Assembly: GCA_001871685.1 (NCBI GenBank)
Contig: MNVK01000096.1
Span: forward strand, 1-40,409
Length of the DNA: 40,409 nucleotides
Reading direction: 5' to 3'
DNA from: Nitrospirae bacterium CG1_02_44_142
Lineage (GTDB): Bacteria > Nitrospirota > Thermodesulfovibrionia > Thermodesulfovibrionales > UBA1546
The notes under the pieces were generated by a model. The model saw nothing but the letters and a program-made list of their open reading frames with translations. It had not been told where the DNA came from and ran no database searches. Of the stretch, positions 13,959 to 22,218 are shown piece after piece (positions within the stretch are counted from its first letter, which is position 1; every line of letters begins with the position of its first letter). The position numbers and the translations under genes were made by a program.

Positions 13959-14303
13959 TTACTGCAAGTCTAAAAATCTCTTCAATGCATTTTCCATAGA
14001 GAACAGATCATTAGAAGAAAGGCTGCCTAATTTTTTTAAGACCAGTTGTTGTTCAATAGTTGAAATGGCCGGTTTAATAGCCGATGGTTTTAACAGGCCG
14101 GCAACCTGCCAATCCATTATTAAACATTCTCCTATTCCAATAGTTTTATCTGTCCGACTTGTAATCGCCATAATGACAATATCAGAAGACACATTGTTGT
14201 AGAGATTGGAACTAACAATTACAGATGGACGTTTCTTAGTTGCGATTTGATTACTGAACGGAAATGGGACGAGAATAATATCCCCTCTTTTATAAGCTGT
14301 CAT
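13959..14303 (-). CDS. mazF: MazF/PemK-type mRNA interferase toxin
   Basis: 114 residues from ATG 14303. The start MTAYKRGDIILVPFPFS followed by KKRPSVIVSSNLYN is the MazF/PemK/Kid core: the RGD(I/V) strand, the basic RP turn, and later SDIVIMAITSR. These toxins cut mRNA at short sequences. The ATG overlaps the last 14 bases of the upstream antitoxin gene, so it is coupled and the further upstream frame to 14369 is not real. Partner is a DUF2281 protein, not a MazE-type AbrB fold, which is a known alternative pairing. Confidence 0.87.
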   Translation of the reverse strand: MTAYKRGDIILVPFPFSNQIATKKRPSVIVSSNLYNNVSSDIVIMAITSRTDKTIGIGECLIMDWQVAGLLKPSAIKPAISTIEQQLVLKKLGSLSSNDLFSMENALKRFLDLQ

Positions 14304-14487
14304 AGACAGCATCCTCTTTGTTGTCCCAAATCTTCTGGAATGATGCGGTGGACAGTTCTTGAGAGGCACTTACAAGCAGAGTTTTTTCCTTTTTATTTTC
14401 TAAAAATTGTATAAAGTCAAGAACCTCTGCAAGAAGATTTTCAGGAAGCCTATCTATTTCATTTCTAATTATTTCTTTAACTGACAT
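14290..14487 (-). CDS. DUF2281 antitoxin partner of the MazF-like toxin
   Basis: 65 residues: MSVKEIIRNEIDRLPENLLA then EVLDFIQFLENKK, the DUF2281 helix pair, and a C-terminal tail ending AVYDSL that likely binds the toxin. GAGGAGGGAA-like ribosome site lies just before the ATG. It precedes and overlaps the toxin gene, the usual antitoxin-first order. Confidence 0.8.
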   Translation of the reverse strand: MSVKEIIRNEIDRLPENLLAEVLDFIQFLENKKEKTLLVSASQELSTASFQKIWDNKEDAVYDSL

Positions 14488-14854
14488 TCATTCCCTCCTC
14501 TCTGTCGGATACTTGTTAATAGTATAACAGAAAAATCTTACTTCTTTTCCCCTCCACTCTATGAGTCATAGACAATCTCAATCTACTCCGCCTACTTCCC
14601 CGATAGTCAAAGCGTAGCGCAGACTTGTTCTCCTCGGCGAATCCGCCTGAGTGCGGAGCCGAGGCGAAAAGCCATATTTCCGTTCTCTAGTTATAATCCT
14701 TTCGGCTATCCATCTTCATAGCTGAGATAATAGGGATGTGTCCCTGATTAATTACTATAGGGATGTGTCCCTGATTAATTATTAAATATGGGAAGTGTCC
14801 CTCTACTATCCCATTCTTAAAAGCCCCCTCACAATCCCATTTATCTCTTTTATC
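14488..14854. other. 367-bp gene-free stretch with short repeats
   Basis: No convincing gene is present. It contains an A/T-rich promoter zone near 14510-14540 for the MazF pair, a GC-rich area (14620-14690) with half of the CCGCCTGAG palindrome family, and the REP-like repeats at 14731-14812. Confidence 0.6.
14731..14812. repeat. Three tandem GGGA-x-GTGTCCCT repeats (REP-like hairpins)
   Basis: Two identical 24-bp units TAGGGATGTGTCCCTGATTA+ATTA start at 14731 and 14758 (27-bp period). A third, GGGAAGTGTCCCTCTACTAT, starts at 14790. Each holds a GGGA...TCCC hairpin. The third unit's sequence recurs near 27044. Likely targets or leftovers of a Y1/REP transposase. Confidence 0.7.
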
Positions 14855-17800
14855 TCACGCAAACAACTCCCCCTGTAATTTCTGCAAAATTTTGTTCTGC
14901 AATTTCTGGCTGGTGATGGAGGAGATGTGGTCGGAGATTATTCTGTCTATTTTTTCTTTAAGGGCTTTGAGTTCTGGAAGGATTTTTGAGATGTATAATT
15001 CGTCTTTTGGTATCTTTATTTCCTCAAGCCCTGACTCAAGCCAAACCTTTAAAAACTCTGCTTCTGCTTCACTTGAGCAGTCTATGTGGTCTTTACCAGA
15101 AAAAATACGCCAGCCAAAGAGTTCGTTTTTGATTTCTACCCCCCTCTTTCCCCCCTTGCTAAGGGGGGATGTAAGGGGGGCCAGATGAAAGAGCTTAACG
15201 GTTTTAAGGTTTTTCTGATTAAGGATTTTTTCTCTGTAGAAATGTCCAAGAAGTTTATCTCCAAGCTTATCTTTAATTGTCTTTGTTAAAAGTTCAACAT
15301 CAACACCCTCCGTTGTCTTTCCTTTTTTATCAACGCTTCTTGCCTTTTCTATCCTTGATTTCACAAGGTCAACAACTGCACGATAGACCTCAAGCTGTTC
15401 GTCATCGGTTAAACCAAGAATATCGCCCATGATTATTTTGTCCAGTTCACGGCGGTCAGGCTTGACTTTATCGAGAGAAACTTCATCAGATGAATAAGCC
15501 TTTAAATCTTCAAATATGGATTTTATTTCAGGAGAGGGATATTTTATAGCTAGTTTTTTGAGTTTTAACCGCCCATCCTTAGAGAAATTTTTTATAACTG
15601 GAGTTTTTTCAAAATCTGTGCCTTTTATATCAATAGGCCCTGTCCCACCGCCATAGGTTCTGCTGTAAAATTCTTTAAATAACATGCTCACTGTAGAAAG
15701 TAAAAAACAAAGCAATGGCAGAACATCACGCTTTCTTTTTGGTTTTATCTCCATAAAACTGCAATCAGCCTGAAACATATACTTATTTGAAATCACTAAT
15801 TGTCTATCTGTGTGAACTCTTGGATAAAAGATCGGCCACGTTTCTCTATATTCAAGTTCATACCATCTATTACGAGATGAACATGTTGACCTGTTATGAA
15901 AACCCTTCCTCTCCCCTTGTTTGATATAAGAGAGAACCTTTTTGCTTTTTAGTTTCTCTTTGTCTTTGTTTATGAAAAGAACAATCTTTGATAAATCTTC
16001 AGGAGATACAACAACCTTTTTTGCTTCCCTCGGGCTTACAAGCACTCTATTCGGCGCCCATTCATCTTTGTCATTTTTATGCATCCAGAATTCTTTTTCA
16101 ATTCCTCTCTCTTTTATTTCTTCTTCTGTCAGATAGAAAAACTCATTTACACCTGTTGTAAATCCTCTCCTGATATCCGCTATCTTTTTTAATGGCGCAA
16201 GTTTATCCTTACCCTTTTCAAGAATCTTAAAAAATATCTCCGGAGCCCTCAGATACTTGCCCCATTTTGAGCCTGTATATTTTCTTTCTTCTGTGTCAAA
16301 ACCTTCTTCCCACAGCTCGCTCTGTTTTTTGGGATAAATTCTTAATTCATCGTTCTGGTAAAAGTCATTGTGATAGAGAATTGTTTTAATAAGGTTTCCA
16401 ATGGCGTCAAGCCTTTGTTTCTGTTTTTCCCACATGTCGTGGGCAGGCGGGATAAAATGTCTTAAGGGTTTTAAGAGATATGCAAATCTGACCAGATTTT
16501 CATCTCTTTCTTTCTGATATTTGCACTTCTCAAGGATTATTATGCAGGTATTGATGTCAGCATCTTCAAACCAGCGTTCAACTTTGGATTCAATGATTGC
16601 AATGATTTTATAGTTCTTGAGAAATAGTTCTTGAAGCCCTTTCCCGTAATCCACATCCATCCACGAATTTGAGACAATAAAGCCGAAACGGCCGCCATCT
16701 TTCAGAAACTTTGTCCCATGCACAAAGAAATAGGCATGAATGCCAGCCCTCTTTGAGATATCTGCAAGCTTCCGCCCGCCATAAATAAGAGCTTTCTCGA
16801 TAAGATTTTTCTTGTAACCGGCTTTTTCAGTAATTTCGGCTATTTCTTCCTGCCTTGTGTAAGGCGGATTGCCTACGATGCAGTCAAACCACCGCGGATG
16901 AGTTATCTCTTTTTGCTCCGTGCCTAATGTTTTAGCCTTTAGTTTTCTCCATCTTTCAGTCAGCTCAACACCACCATCAGGTTTCACCAATAGATTGAAA
17001 AAGTCTTCCCGTGCAATGTTCGGATAATTTTTAATAACACCCAAGTCATTGATTGCAAGGTTAATGGTTGCAAGGTGAGCAGGGAATTTTGCTATATCCA
17101 CACCCCACAGGCTTTCAAGAATTTCCTGATGTGCAAGCCTGTTATTCATAAGTTTCTTGTGCTGATATGCCCTGACGAGAAATGTGCCTGCACCGCATGA
17201 GGGATCTATAACCTTGTCGTCTTCATGTTTCAGGCAGAACTTTAAGATCAGGTCAACAACATCTGGGCTTGTGAAATATTGCCCCAAAATATGGCGCTCT
17301 TCCTGAGGGATCAGCTTTTCAAATATTCTTCCGATAATGTCAAAGCCGATTTTTGAAAAATCATATTCCTTTATGATAGCTACAAGTCCTTTAATCTCTT
17401 CAACAACTTCTCTGCTATCGGGGAATGCTATCTGGTCAATAAAATCAGTGCTGTAAATAGTTTCGTAGTCAATGTTATCCGTTATATAATTGAAATACGT
17501 TTGTTGCAAGATTTTCTGAAGCTGTCCCCCTGCAGTTAAATCATCAGGGATGAGCAGTGAGGCAAGGTTTGTATACTTTGTTTTTAGAGCCTGATAAAAA
17601 AGCAGCTTATTTATGAGCAAATACGCTGTCTGCCGTGCTACCTTGTCGAAATCTTCTTCCTGAGCTGCAAAGCTCCACTGTTGTTCAATAAACCAGATTT
17701 TGAGTTTCTTGGCAAAGTCAGAATCTTTATGAAAACTATCTCTTATAATATTTCTATAAAAACGAGATAAGCGCAGATTCTTCACATGAAGCTTTAATAT

Positions 17801-18364
17801 TAAAAGCTCGTCAATAGGTAAAAGATGTTCCGGTTTTTTGCCGGTATGGATATCAATGAGCTCAAACAGGAATTTCTCAAGACCCTTGATTATCGCACTC
17901 TTGAATCTTGGTTCTTCAATATTGTTCAAGTCCTCTATTGTAGAAAGGTCATATATCCCTGCAATCTGGATTGACTCATCGGACTGTTTGTTAACTTCTT
18001 CCGTTTTATACAAAATAAGCTTCTGGAAGTTTGAGCATCCAAAATATTTGGCTTTTCTTTGCACTGCCTTTTCCCATGCTGGCTTTTTGAGTTCCTTAAA
18101 ATCAAATGGGTCAAAATAAGGCGGCTTAAGCTCAATAACGCATAGGGCATCGGTACTTTGAGGTGATTTATAAATGATGATATCAGGCTGTTTTCTGTCT
18201 GCGCCTACGGTTTCCTGTTCTGAAAAACCGATTGGTAAGGATTGCTCTTTGATTATCTGATTTATCCATTCAACAGCTTTTTGATTGGCGGTGCGCTCGG
18301 TCTTATTGCTTGAAGTATCATAAGGCGAAGATAATTTTATAGGCTTTCCTCTAATCTTAGACAT
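14855..18364 (-). CDS. Single-chain type IIG-like restriction enzyme / N6-adenine methyltransferase
   Basis: 1169 residues. The N-terminus carries a PD-(D/E)XK nuclease core: Pro60-Asp61, then Glu78-Leu-Lys80 in CVIELK. The middle is an Eco57I-type gamma MTase: DPSCGAGTFLVRA (SAM motif I, about residue 388) and VGNPPYTRQE (catalytic motif IV, about 498). From about 730 on, IRRGFTTGVNEFFYL opens a TaqI/Mme-like target-recognition region. One polypeptide would cut and methylate, protecting against foreign DNA. A palindromic repeat is read in frame near residue 1068 (LTSPLSKGGKRG) in the recognition half. It overlaps the RadC-like gene upstream by 8 bp. Confidence 0.88.
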   Translation of the reverse strand: MSKIRGKPIKLSSPYDTSSNKTERTANQKAVEWINQIIKEQSLPIGFSEQETVGADRKQPDIIIYKSPQSTDALCVIELKPPYFDPFDFKELKKPAWEKAVQRKAKYFGCSNFQKLILYKTEEVNKQSDESIQIAGIYDLSTIEDLNNIEEPRFKSAIIKGLEKFLFELIDIHTGKKPEHLLPIDELLILKLHVKNLRLSRFYRNIIRDSFHKDSDFAKKLKIWFIEQQWSFAAQEEDFDKVARQTAYLLINKLLFYQALKTKYTNLASLLIPDDLTAGGQLQKILQQTYFNYITDNIDYETIYSTDFIDQIAFPDSREVVEEIKGLVAIIKEYDFSKIGFDIIGRIFEKLIPQEERHILGQYFTSPDVVDLILKFCLKHEDDKVIDPSCGAGTFLVRAYQHKKLMNNRLAHQEILESLWGVDIAKFPAHLATINLAINDLGVIKNYPNIAREDFFNLLVKPDGGVELTERWRKLKAKTLGTEQKEITHPRWFDCIVGNPPYTRQEEIAEITEKAGYKKNLIEKALIYGGRKLADISKRAGIHAYFFVHGTKFLKDGGRFGFIVSNSWMDVDYGKGLQELFLKNYKIIAIIESKVERWFEDADINTCIIILEKCKYQKERDENLVRFAYLLKPLRHFIPPAHDMWEKQKQRLDAIGNLIKTILYHNDFYQNDELRIYPKKQSELWEEGFDTEERKYTGSKWGKYLRAPEIFFKILEKGKDKLAPLKKIADIRRGFTTGVNEFFYLTEEEIKERGIEKEFWMHKNDKDEWAPNRVLVSPREAKKVVVSPEDLSKIVLFINKDKEKLKSKKVLSYIKQGERKGFHNRSTCSSRNRWYELEYRETWPIFYPRVHTDRQLVISNKYMFQADCSFMEIKPKRKRDVLPLLCFLLSTVSMLFKEFYSRTYGGGTGPIDIKGTDFEKTPVIKNFSKDGRLKLKKLAIKYPSPEIKSIFEDLKAYSSDEVSLDKVKPDRRELDKIIMGDILGLTDDEQLEVYRAVVDLVKSRIEKARSVDKKGKTTEGVDVELLTKTIKDKLGDKLLGHFYREKILNQKNLKTVKLFHLAPLTSPLSKGGKRGVEIKNELFGWRIFSGKDHIDCSSEAEAEFLKVWLESGLEEIKIPKDELYISKILPELKALKEKIDRIISDHISSITSQKLQNKILQKLQGELFA
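15139..15180. repeat. Palindromic interspersed repeat, copy 4 (inside the type IIG gene, in frame)
   Basis: CCCCCCTCTTTCCCCCCTTG then CTAAGGGGGGATGTAAGGGGGG. It is translated as APLTSPLSKGGKRGV in the restriction enzyme. Confidence 0.85.
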
Positions 18365-18653
18365 CTTCTTTATCTTTCAATACCTGATTAACAATTCTTC
18401 TTGCAATCTCAAAGGCTGCTGCAATCCTGATAATCTTTACATCACCAAGCCCTTTGAATTGGAGAAATTTTTCAAGAGGCTGGTTTGCCATGCCTTTGAA
18501 TGAGCCGAACTTATTGAGAATCTCTTCTGCAACTTCCTCTGCCGATTTTCCTTTTGTGCCTGTGGAAACGAGAATTGACAACAGTTCGGCGTCTGTCAAA
18601 GATTCAGCGCCGAGTTCTCTAAGCTTTCCGCCGGGATGTTCCCAAGTTTTCAT
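18357..18653 (-). CDS. RadC N-terminal (UPF0758) domain mini-protein
   Basis: 98 residues. MKTWEHPGGKLRELGAESL, LTDAELLSILVSTGTKGKS and a helix-hairpin-helix FLQFKGLGDVKIIRIAAA match the N-terminal domain of RadC. The C-terminal JAB1/MPN metal domain (HNHPSG, about 120 residues) is wholly absent. Its stop overlaps the start of the restriction-modification gene, so it is built into that operon, not simply truncated. Such DNA-binding mini-genes beside restriction systems may help DNA contact or expression; role unknown. Confidence 0.82.
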   Translation of the reverse strand: MKTWEHPGGKLRELGAESLTDAELLSILVSTGTKGKSAEEVAEEILNKFGSFKGMANQPLEKFLQFKGLGDVKIIRIAAAFEIARRIVNQVLKDKEDV

Positions 18654-18843
18654 AATTTATTCTCTCTCTAATTTTCCCCCTCAATATTAATCTTTATAGC
18701 AAAGAAATTCAATAGCGCCATAGTTCCGCAGAGCCATAGCTCGGATGCGAGTAAGCGGGGAAGCAATAAAGTTTCAGAGTATCAAAGAGCAATATAGTAG
18801 AAGGGTAAAAGTCCCATAGTCCGCTGGCGTGAAAACCGCAAAT

Positions 18844-19395
18844 CTAACGCGCTCTCTTGCGCCCGGATGCCCCGTATCTCGCCGTGCTTTCCCTGACCTC
18901 AAATCCTATTTTCCTTTTCTTCGGTTCCGGCGGTGTCATGAGTTGGCGGATTGCATCAAACACGACCTTGAACTGAGTGTCATATTTCTTTTCAATATCA
19001 TCAAGCCTTCGGGCAAGGTCTTTATTTGCGGCTATCATTTCTCGCAGTTTTACGAATGCCCGCATTATGGCAATGTTGACCTGAACTGCTCGCTCACTGT
19101 TGAGAACGCTTGAAAGCATTGCCACGCCCTGCTCAGTGAAGGCATAAGGAAAAGAGCCGCCAAAATACTTCTTATGTGGTATCACATTTTGTGATACCAG
19201 CCATTCGGCCTCGGAATCTTTCAGTTGGAACATGAAATCTTCAGGGAATCTGTCGATATTCCTTTTTACAGCTTGGTTTAATGCTCTTGTTTCTACCCCA
19301 TATAATTCTGCTAAATGTATGCTTAATATAATCTTCTGCCCGCGTATCAGATAGATTTTCTTCTCAACCACATCTTCTGGAATTAATTCTTTCAT
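18844..19395 (-). CDS. ORF6N domain protein (phage/MGE-associated)
   Basis: 183 residues. The ORF6N fold is recognised from VEKKIYLIRGQKIILSIHLA, ELYGVETRALNQAVKRN, RFPEDFMFQL and FTEQGVAMLSSVL. A helical, charged C-terminus (LRE-IAANKDLARRLDDIEKKYD) suggests a coiled coil, ending in a basic tail. ORF6N proteins occur in phages and integrated elements and are presumed DNA-binding regulators; toxin-system roles have been proposed. It marks the end of the accessory island, next to the strand switch before tldD. Confidence 0.85.
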   Translation of the reverse strand: MKELIPEDVVEKKIYLIRGQKIILSIHLAELYGVETRALNQAVKRNIDRFPEDFMFQLKDSEAEWLVSQNVIPHKKYFGGSFPYAFTEQGVAMLSSVLNSERAVQVNIAIMRAFVKLREMIAANKDLARRLDDIEKKYDTQFKVVFDAIRQLMTPPEPKKRKIGFEVRESTARYGASGRKRAR

Positions 19396-19495
19396 CGTGT
19401 TTCCCTCCCCAATTTCCCCTCAATCATACCCCTTCAAGCGCGGGAATTTCAAGAAAGAAAAGGGTGATGAAAGGGCGCCAGCATAATGGCAGTCT

Positions 19496-19523
19496 CTTAA
19501 ACTTTTTTTCTTAATGCTATAAT
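19496..19523 (+). promoter_or_regulatory. Sigma-70-like promoter for tldD
   Basis: Perfect -10 TATAAT at 19518-19523, with a weak -35 CTTAAA at 19496-19501 (16-bp spacer) after a T-rich spacer. The start site would be about 19530, 35 nt before the tldD ATG. Confidence 0.55.
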
Positions 19524-19564
19524 AAACAAGATTGCCGCGCAATGACAGAAAAGGACAAAAATCT

Positions 19565-20959
19565 ATGTTAGATAACGAGCTTCTTCTTAAGATTCTCAAA
19601 AAGACTCTCTCTTCTGGAGGCGAGTATGCAGACGTGTTCGTTGAACACAGAAGGCCTACATCCATACAGCTTGAAGACAATAAGATAGAAAAGATATTCA
19701 CAGGCGTAGATTCAGGGGTTGGGATAAGGCTGATAGCAAATGGAAAAACTTATTACGCCTTCAGCAACGACATATCCGAAAAGGCATTGTTAGAGCTGGC
19801 CGGAAGTTTAAAGGCATTACATCTTGCAAGCGGGAAGTCAGAGGACAAAGACTTTACGCTGGACCTTAGAAAACAGAAACCTAATGTTGATTACACTATA
19901 AAACTTCTTCCTGAAAAGATACCCATAGACAAAAAAATAGAGCTCGTGAGGGCTGCAAACAAGACTGCAAGGGATTTTGATAAAAGGGTAAAACAGGCAT
20001 TAGTCGGATACCGCGACTTTGTGCAGAAAGTCCAGATAGCGGCGTCTGACGGTTTTACGGCAGAAGATGAGCGTATTCATACGCTTATGGTTATCCACAT
20101 AGTAGCCTCTGACAACGGCATAACCCAGACAGGATATGAACATGCAGGAGGCTCTATCGGCTTTGAGCTTTTTGAGAGTGTAAAGCCGGAAGATATAGCA
20201 TTAAAGGCTGTAAGGCGTTCTCTCATGATGCTTAATGCCGGAAGGGCGCCGGGCGGAAGAATGCCTGTCGTCATATCATCAGAGGCAGGCGGCACCATGA
20301 TACATGAAGCAATAGGACACGGGCTTGAGGCTGACCTGGCACAGCAGGGACTCTCAGTATATTCTAAAAAAATAGGTGAGATAGTTGCATCTCCTTTAGT
20401 CACGGTAATTGACGATGCAACACTTCCAAACAAAAGAGGCTCCTTCCGCTTTGACGACGAAGGCACGCCGGCGCAGAGAACAGCGCTTGTAAAAAATGGG
20501 GTGCTTACAGGGTATATGTACGACAGGTTGACAGCCATGCAGGACAACACAGGCTCAACCGGAAACGGACGCAGAGAGTCATATCGCAGCAGGCCGATTC
20601 CGCGAATGACAAACACCTTTATTGCCCCCGGGAAATCCAGGCCCGAAGACGTCCTGAAATCCGTTGCGAAAGGCATCTTCATCAGAAAGATGGGCGGCGG
20701 ACAGGTAAACACAGTAAACGGCGACTTTGTATTTGAGGTTCAGGAAGGCTATATAATTAAGAATGGCGTTATCGGAGAACCTGTAAGAGGCGCAACACTT
20801 ACAGGAAACGGGCCTGCAATCTTGAAATCTATTGACATGGTTGCTTCTGACCTCGGCTTTTCAATAGGGACCTGCGGAAAGGACAATCAGGGAGCTCCTG
20901 TGTCAGATGCAATGCCCACAATAAGAATACCTGAGATTGTAGTTGGCGGCGAGGCGTAA
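19565..20959 (+). CDS. tldD: TldD family metalloprotease
   Basis: Start ATG 19565 (MLDNELLLKILKK), with AGGA about 9 nt before it. The metal motif HEAIGHGLEADL (residues ~247-258) and the C-terminal zinc-ligand Cys in IGTCGKDNQG are intact, as is the GGGQVNTVNGDFVFEV strand. TldD pairs with TldE/PmbA to degrade unfolded peptides and, in some bacteria, mature peptide antibiotics or antitoxins. No pmbA gene lies in the window. 463 residues is about the usual length. Confidence 0.93.
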   Translation: MLDNELLLKILKKTLSSGGEYADVFVEHRRPTSIQLEDNKIEKIFTGVDSGVGIRLIANGKTYYAFSNDISEKALLELAGSLKALHLASGKSEDKDFTLDLRKQKPNVDYTIKLLPEKIPIDKKIELVRAANKTARDFDKRVKQALVGYRDFVQKVQIAASDGFTAEDERIHTLMVIHIVASDNGITQTGYEHAGGSIGFELFESVKPEDIALKAVRRSLMMLNAGRAPGGRMPVVISSEAGGTMIHEAIGHGLEADLAQQGLSVYSKKIGEIVASPLVTVIDDATLPNKRGSFRFDDEGTPAQRTALVKNGVLTGYMYDRLTAMQDNTGSTGNGRRESYRSRPIPRMTNTFIAPGKSRPEDVLKSVAKGIFIRKMGGGQVNTVNGDFVFEVQEGYIIKNGVIGEPVRGATLTGNGPAILKSIDMVASDLGFSIGTCGKDNQGAPVSDAMPTIRIPEIVVGGEA

Positions 20960-20974
20960 TCCGCCTGAGGCGGA
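20960..20974. repeat. 15-bp palindrome TCCGCCTGAGGCGGA
   Basis: Directly follows the tldD stop codon. Same family as the in-frame palindrome in glmU at 8020. No T-run follows, so it is not a typical intrinsic terminator for tldD. Confidence 0.6.
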
Positions 20975-21072
20975 TAAAAATCATTATCTCATGTGTGTTA
21001 ATAACCATACATCTGATGAATATAAACAACATCCGCCCTGCAAAAACCTATTGATTTAAAAGACTTTTATCT

Positions 21073-21088
21073 TGGCATATTATTTGCG
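21073..21088 (+). promoter_or_regulatory. Sigma-54-like promoter before lpxC
   Basis: TTGGCATATTATTTGCG has GG (21074-21075) and GC (21086-21087) separated by exactly 10 bp, and matches TGGCAC-N5-TTGC in 9 of 10 positions. The expected start near 21099 is only about 5 nt before the lpxC ATG. No comparable sigma-70 pair with 16-18 bp spacing is seen. Confidence 0.5.
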
Positions 21089-21103
21089 TTCCCTCCATCT
21101 GTT

Positions 21104-21994
21104 ATGCGTTTACAAAGAACTATAAAACAGGAAGTAAGTTTTGCAGGCATTGGGCTTCATACAGGAGCACATGTAAGTGTAAAACTAAAACCGGCGTCCA
21201 GAGATAGCGGCATTATTTTCCATAGAATAGATAAAAATGTAATGATAAGGGCGCATGTAGGCGAAGTTTCAGACACTGCCTTTGCAACAAGCCTGGGCCA
21301 TAACGGCGCCAGGATAAAAACCGTTGAACATTTCCTCGCTGCGGCATCAGGATTAGGGATAGATAACCTTATCATTGAACTTGACGGCCCTGAGATACCT
21401 ATACTTGATGGAAGTTCTACCGGACTGATTGACATAATCCTGAGAGGCGGAATTGCGAAACAGGGGAAGAGAAGGTCGTATCTGCGCATTACAAAACCTA
21501 TATTCTTTGAGGATGGACATTCGGAAATTGCCGCTTTCCCGCATAACGGCAGAAGATTGACATACAGAATTTACTTTAACCACCATCTATTAGGAGAGCA
21601 AAAATTAACCTTAGAACTGAACGAAGAAACATTTGCAAGAGAAGTTGCTCCGGCAAGGACCTTCGGGTTTGTGAAAGATGTAGAGTATCTCAGGGCCAAC
21701 GGGCTTGCAAAAGGCGGCTCTCTTGACAATGCTGTCATCCTTGGAGACGATGGTGTGCTGAATAAATCAGGCCTGAGATTTAAGGATGAATTCGTAAGAC
21801 ATAAAATGCTTGATTTTATTGGCGATATCTCCCTGATAGGATTCCCTATCTACGGACATCTTGTAGCGAGCAAGGCAGGTCATTCTACAAATATAAAATT
21901 CGTAAAAAATCTGCTTTCTGCAGCGGACTGCTGGGAAATTGTATCTGATACTGACATTGAATATGCCCGGGTTAATGCATTGGCATATTCATAA
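21104..21994 (+). CDS. lpxC: UDP-3-O-acyl-N-acetylglucosamine deacetylase
   Basis: First committed, zinc-dependent step of lipid A synthesis. 296 residues starting MRLQRTIKQE, which aligns residue by residue with the known LpxC N-terminus through GIGLHTG, so the start is firm. Zinc ligands are His76 (KTVEHFLAA), His233 and Asp237 (HKMLDFIGD); the catalytic His260 is in KAGHSTN. No Shine-Dalgarno precedes the ATG (CCCTCCATCTGTT), which fits the short leader predicted from the sigma-54-like promoter. Shows the host is a lipid-A-bearing Gram-negative. Confidence 0.96.
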   Translation: MRLQRTIKQEVSFAGIGLHTGAHVSVKLKPASRDSGIIFHRIDKNVMIRAHVGEVSDTAFATSLGHNGARIKTVEHFLAAASGLGIDNLIIELDGPEIPILDGSSTGLIDIILRGGIAKQGKRRSYLRITKPIFFEDGHSEIAAFPHNGRRLTYRIYFNHHLLGEQKLTLELNEETFAREVAPARTFGFVKDVEYLRANGLAKGGSLDNAVILGDDGVLNKSGLRFKDEFVRHKMLDFIGDISLIGFPIYGHLVASKAGHSTNIKFVKNLLSAADCWEIVSDTDIEYARVNALAYS

Positions 21995-22094
21995 AAAATC
22001 CATATATTTCAAGAAGTTATAAAAAACTACTTGATTTTTTCTCCGAAATCAGTATCTTATATAGTTACATCGTTTGTTTTCTAAATTGAAAAAT

Positions 22095-22130
22095 AAAAAA
22101 AAGAGGGCTGGAGATTGCACTCCCCAGCCC
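22095..22130 (-). terminator. Rho-independent terminator for the minus-strand peptide operon
   Basis: Read on the minus strand: GGGCTGG pairs with CCAGCCC (22124-22130 and 22105-22111 on the plus strand), extended by an AG/CT pair, then CTCTTTTTTTTATTTTT. Stem plus uninterrupted U-run is a strong intrinsic terminator. On the plus strand no T-run follows, so it does not serve lpxC. Confidence 0.85.
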
Positions 22131-22151
22131 AAAAGACTCTGAAACACTTAC

Positions 22152-22193
22152 TTATTTCTTTTTCTTCTTTGCTGCTTTCTTCTTAGCTGCCAT
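22152..22193 (-). CDS. 13-residue Lys/Ala peptide MAAKKKAAKKKKK
   Basis: A complete tiny gene: ATG at 22193, 13 codons, TAA at 22152. In-frame TGA sits three codons upstream, so it cannot be longer. A strong ribosome site (GAGGGGGTG, 7 nt before the ATG) and a strong terminator directly after it argue that it is expressed and not chance. The peptide is nine lysines with alanines, like a single unit of the H1-type AAKK tails of histone-like proteins. It probably binds nucleic acid or membrane surfaces. It shares a transcript with the winged-helix gene upstream. No function is known to me. Confidence 0.6.
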   Translation of the reverse strand: MAAKKKAAKKKKK

Positions 22194-22218
22194 TCTAATT
22201 CACCCCCTCTCCAACCCT

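Noticed and set aside
14731..14812. CRISPR array, from direct repeats in tandem.
   Set aside because: Only two exact units plus one degenerate copy, with 3-8 bp between them and no spacers or cas genes; hairpin repeats fit better.
18357..18653. Full radC gene.
   Set aside because: No JAB1/MPN metal domain follows and the stop codon is embedded in the operon overlap, so only the N-domain is supported.
22095..22130. Terminator for lpxC on the plus strand.
   Set aside because: After the hairpin on the plus strand comes AAAAGACTCT, without a T-run; the T-run is only on the minus strand.
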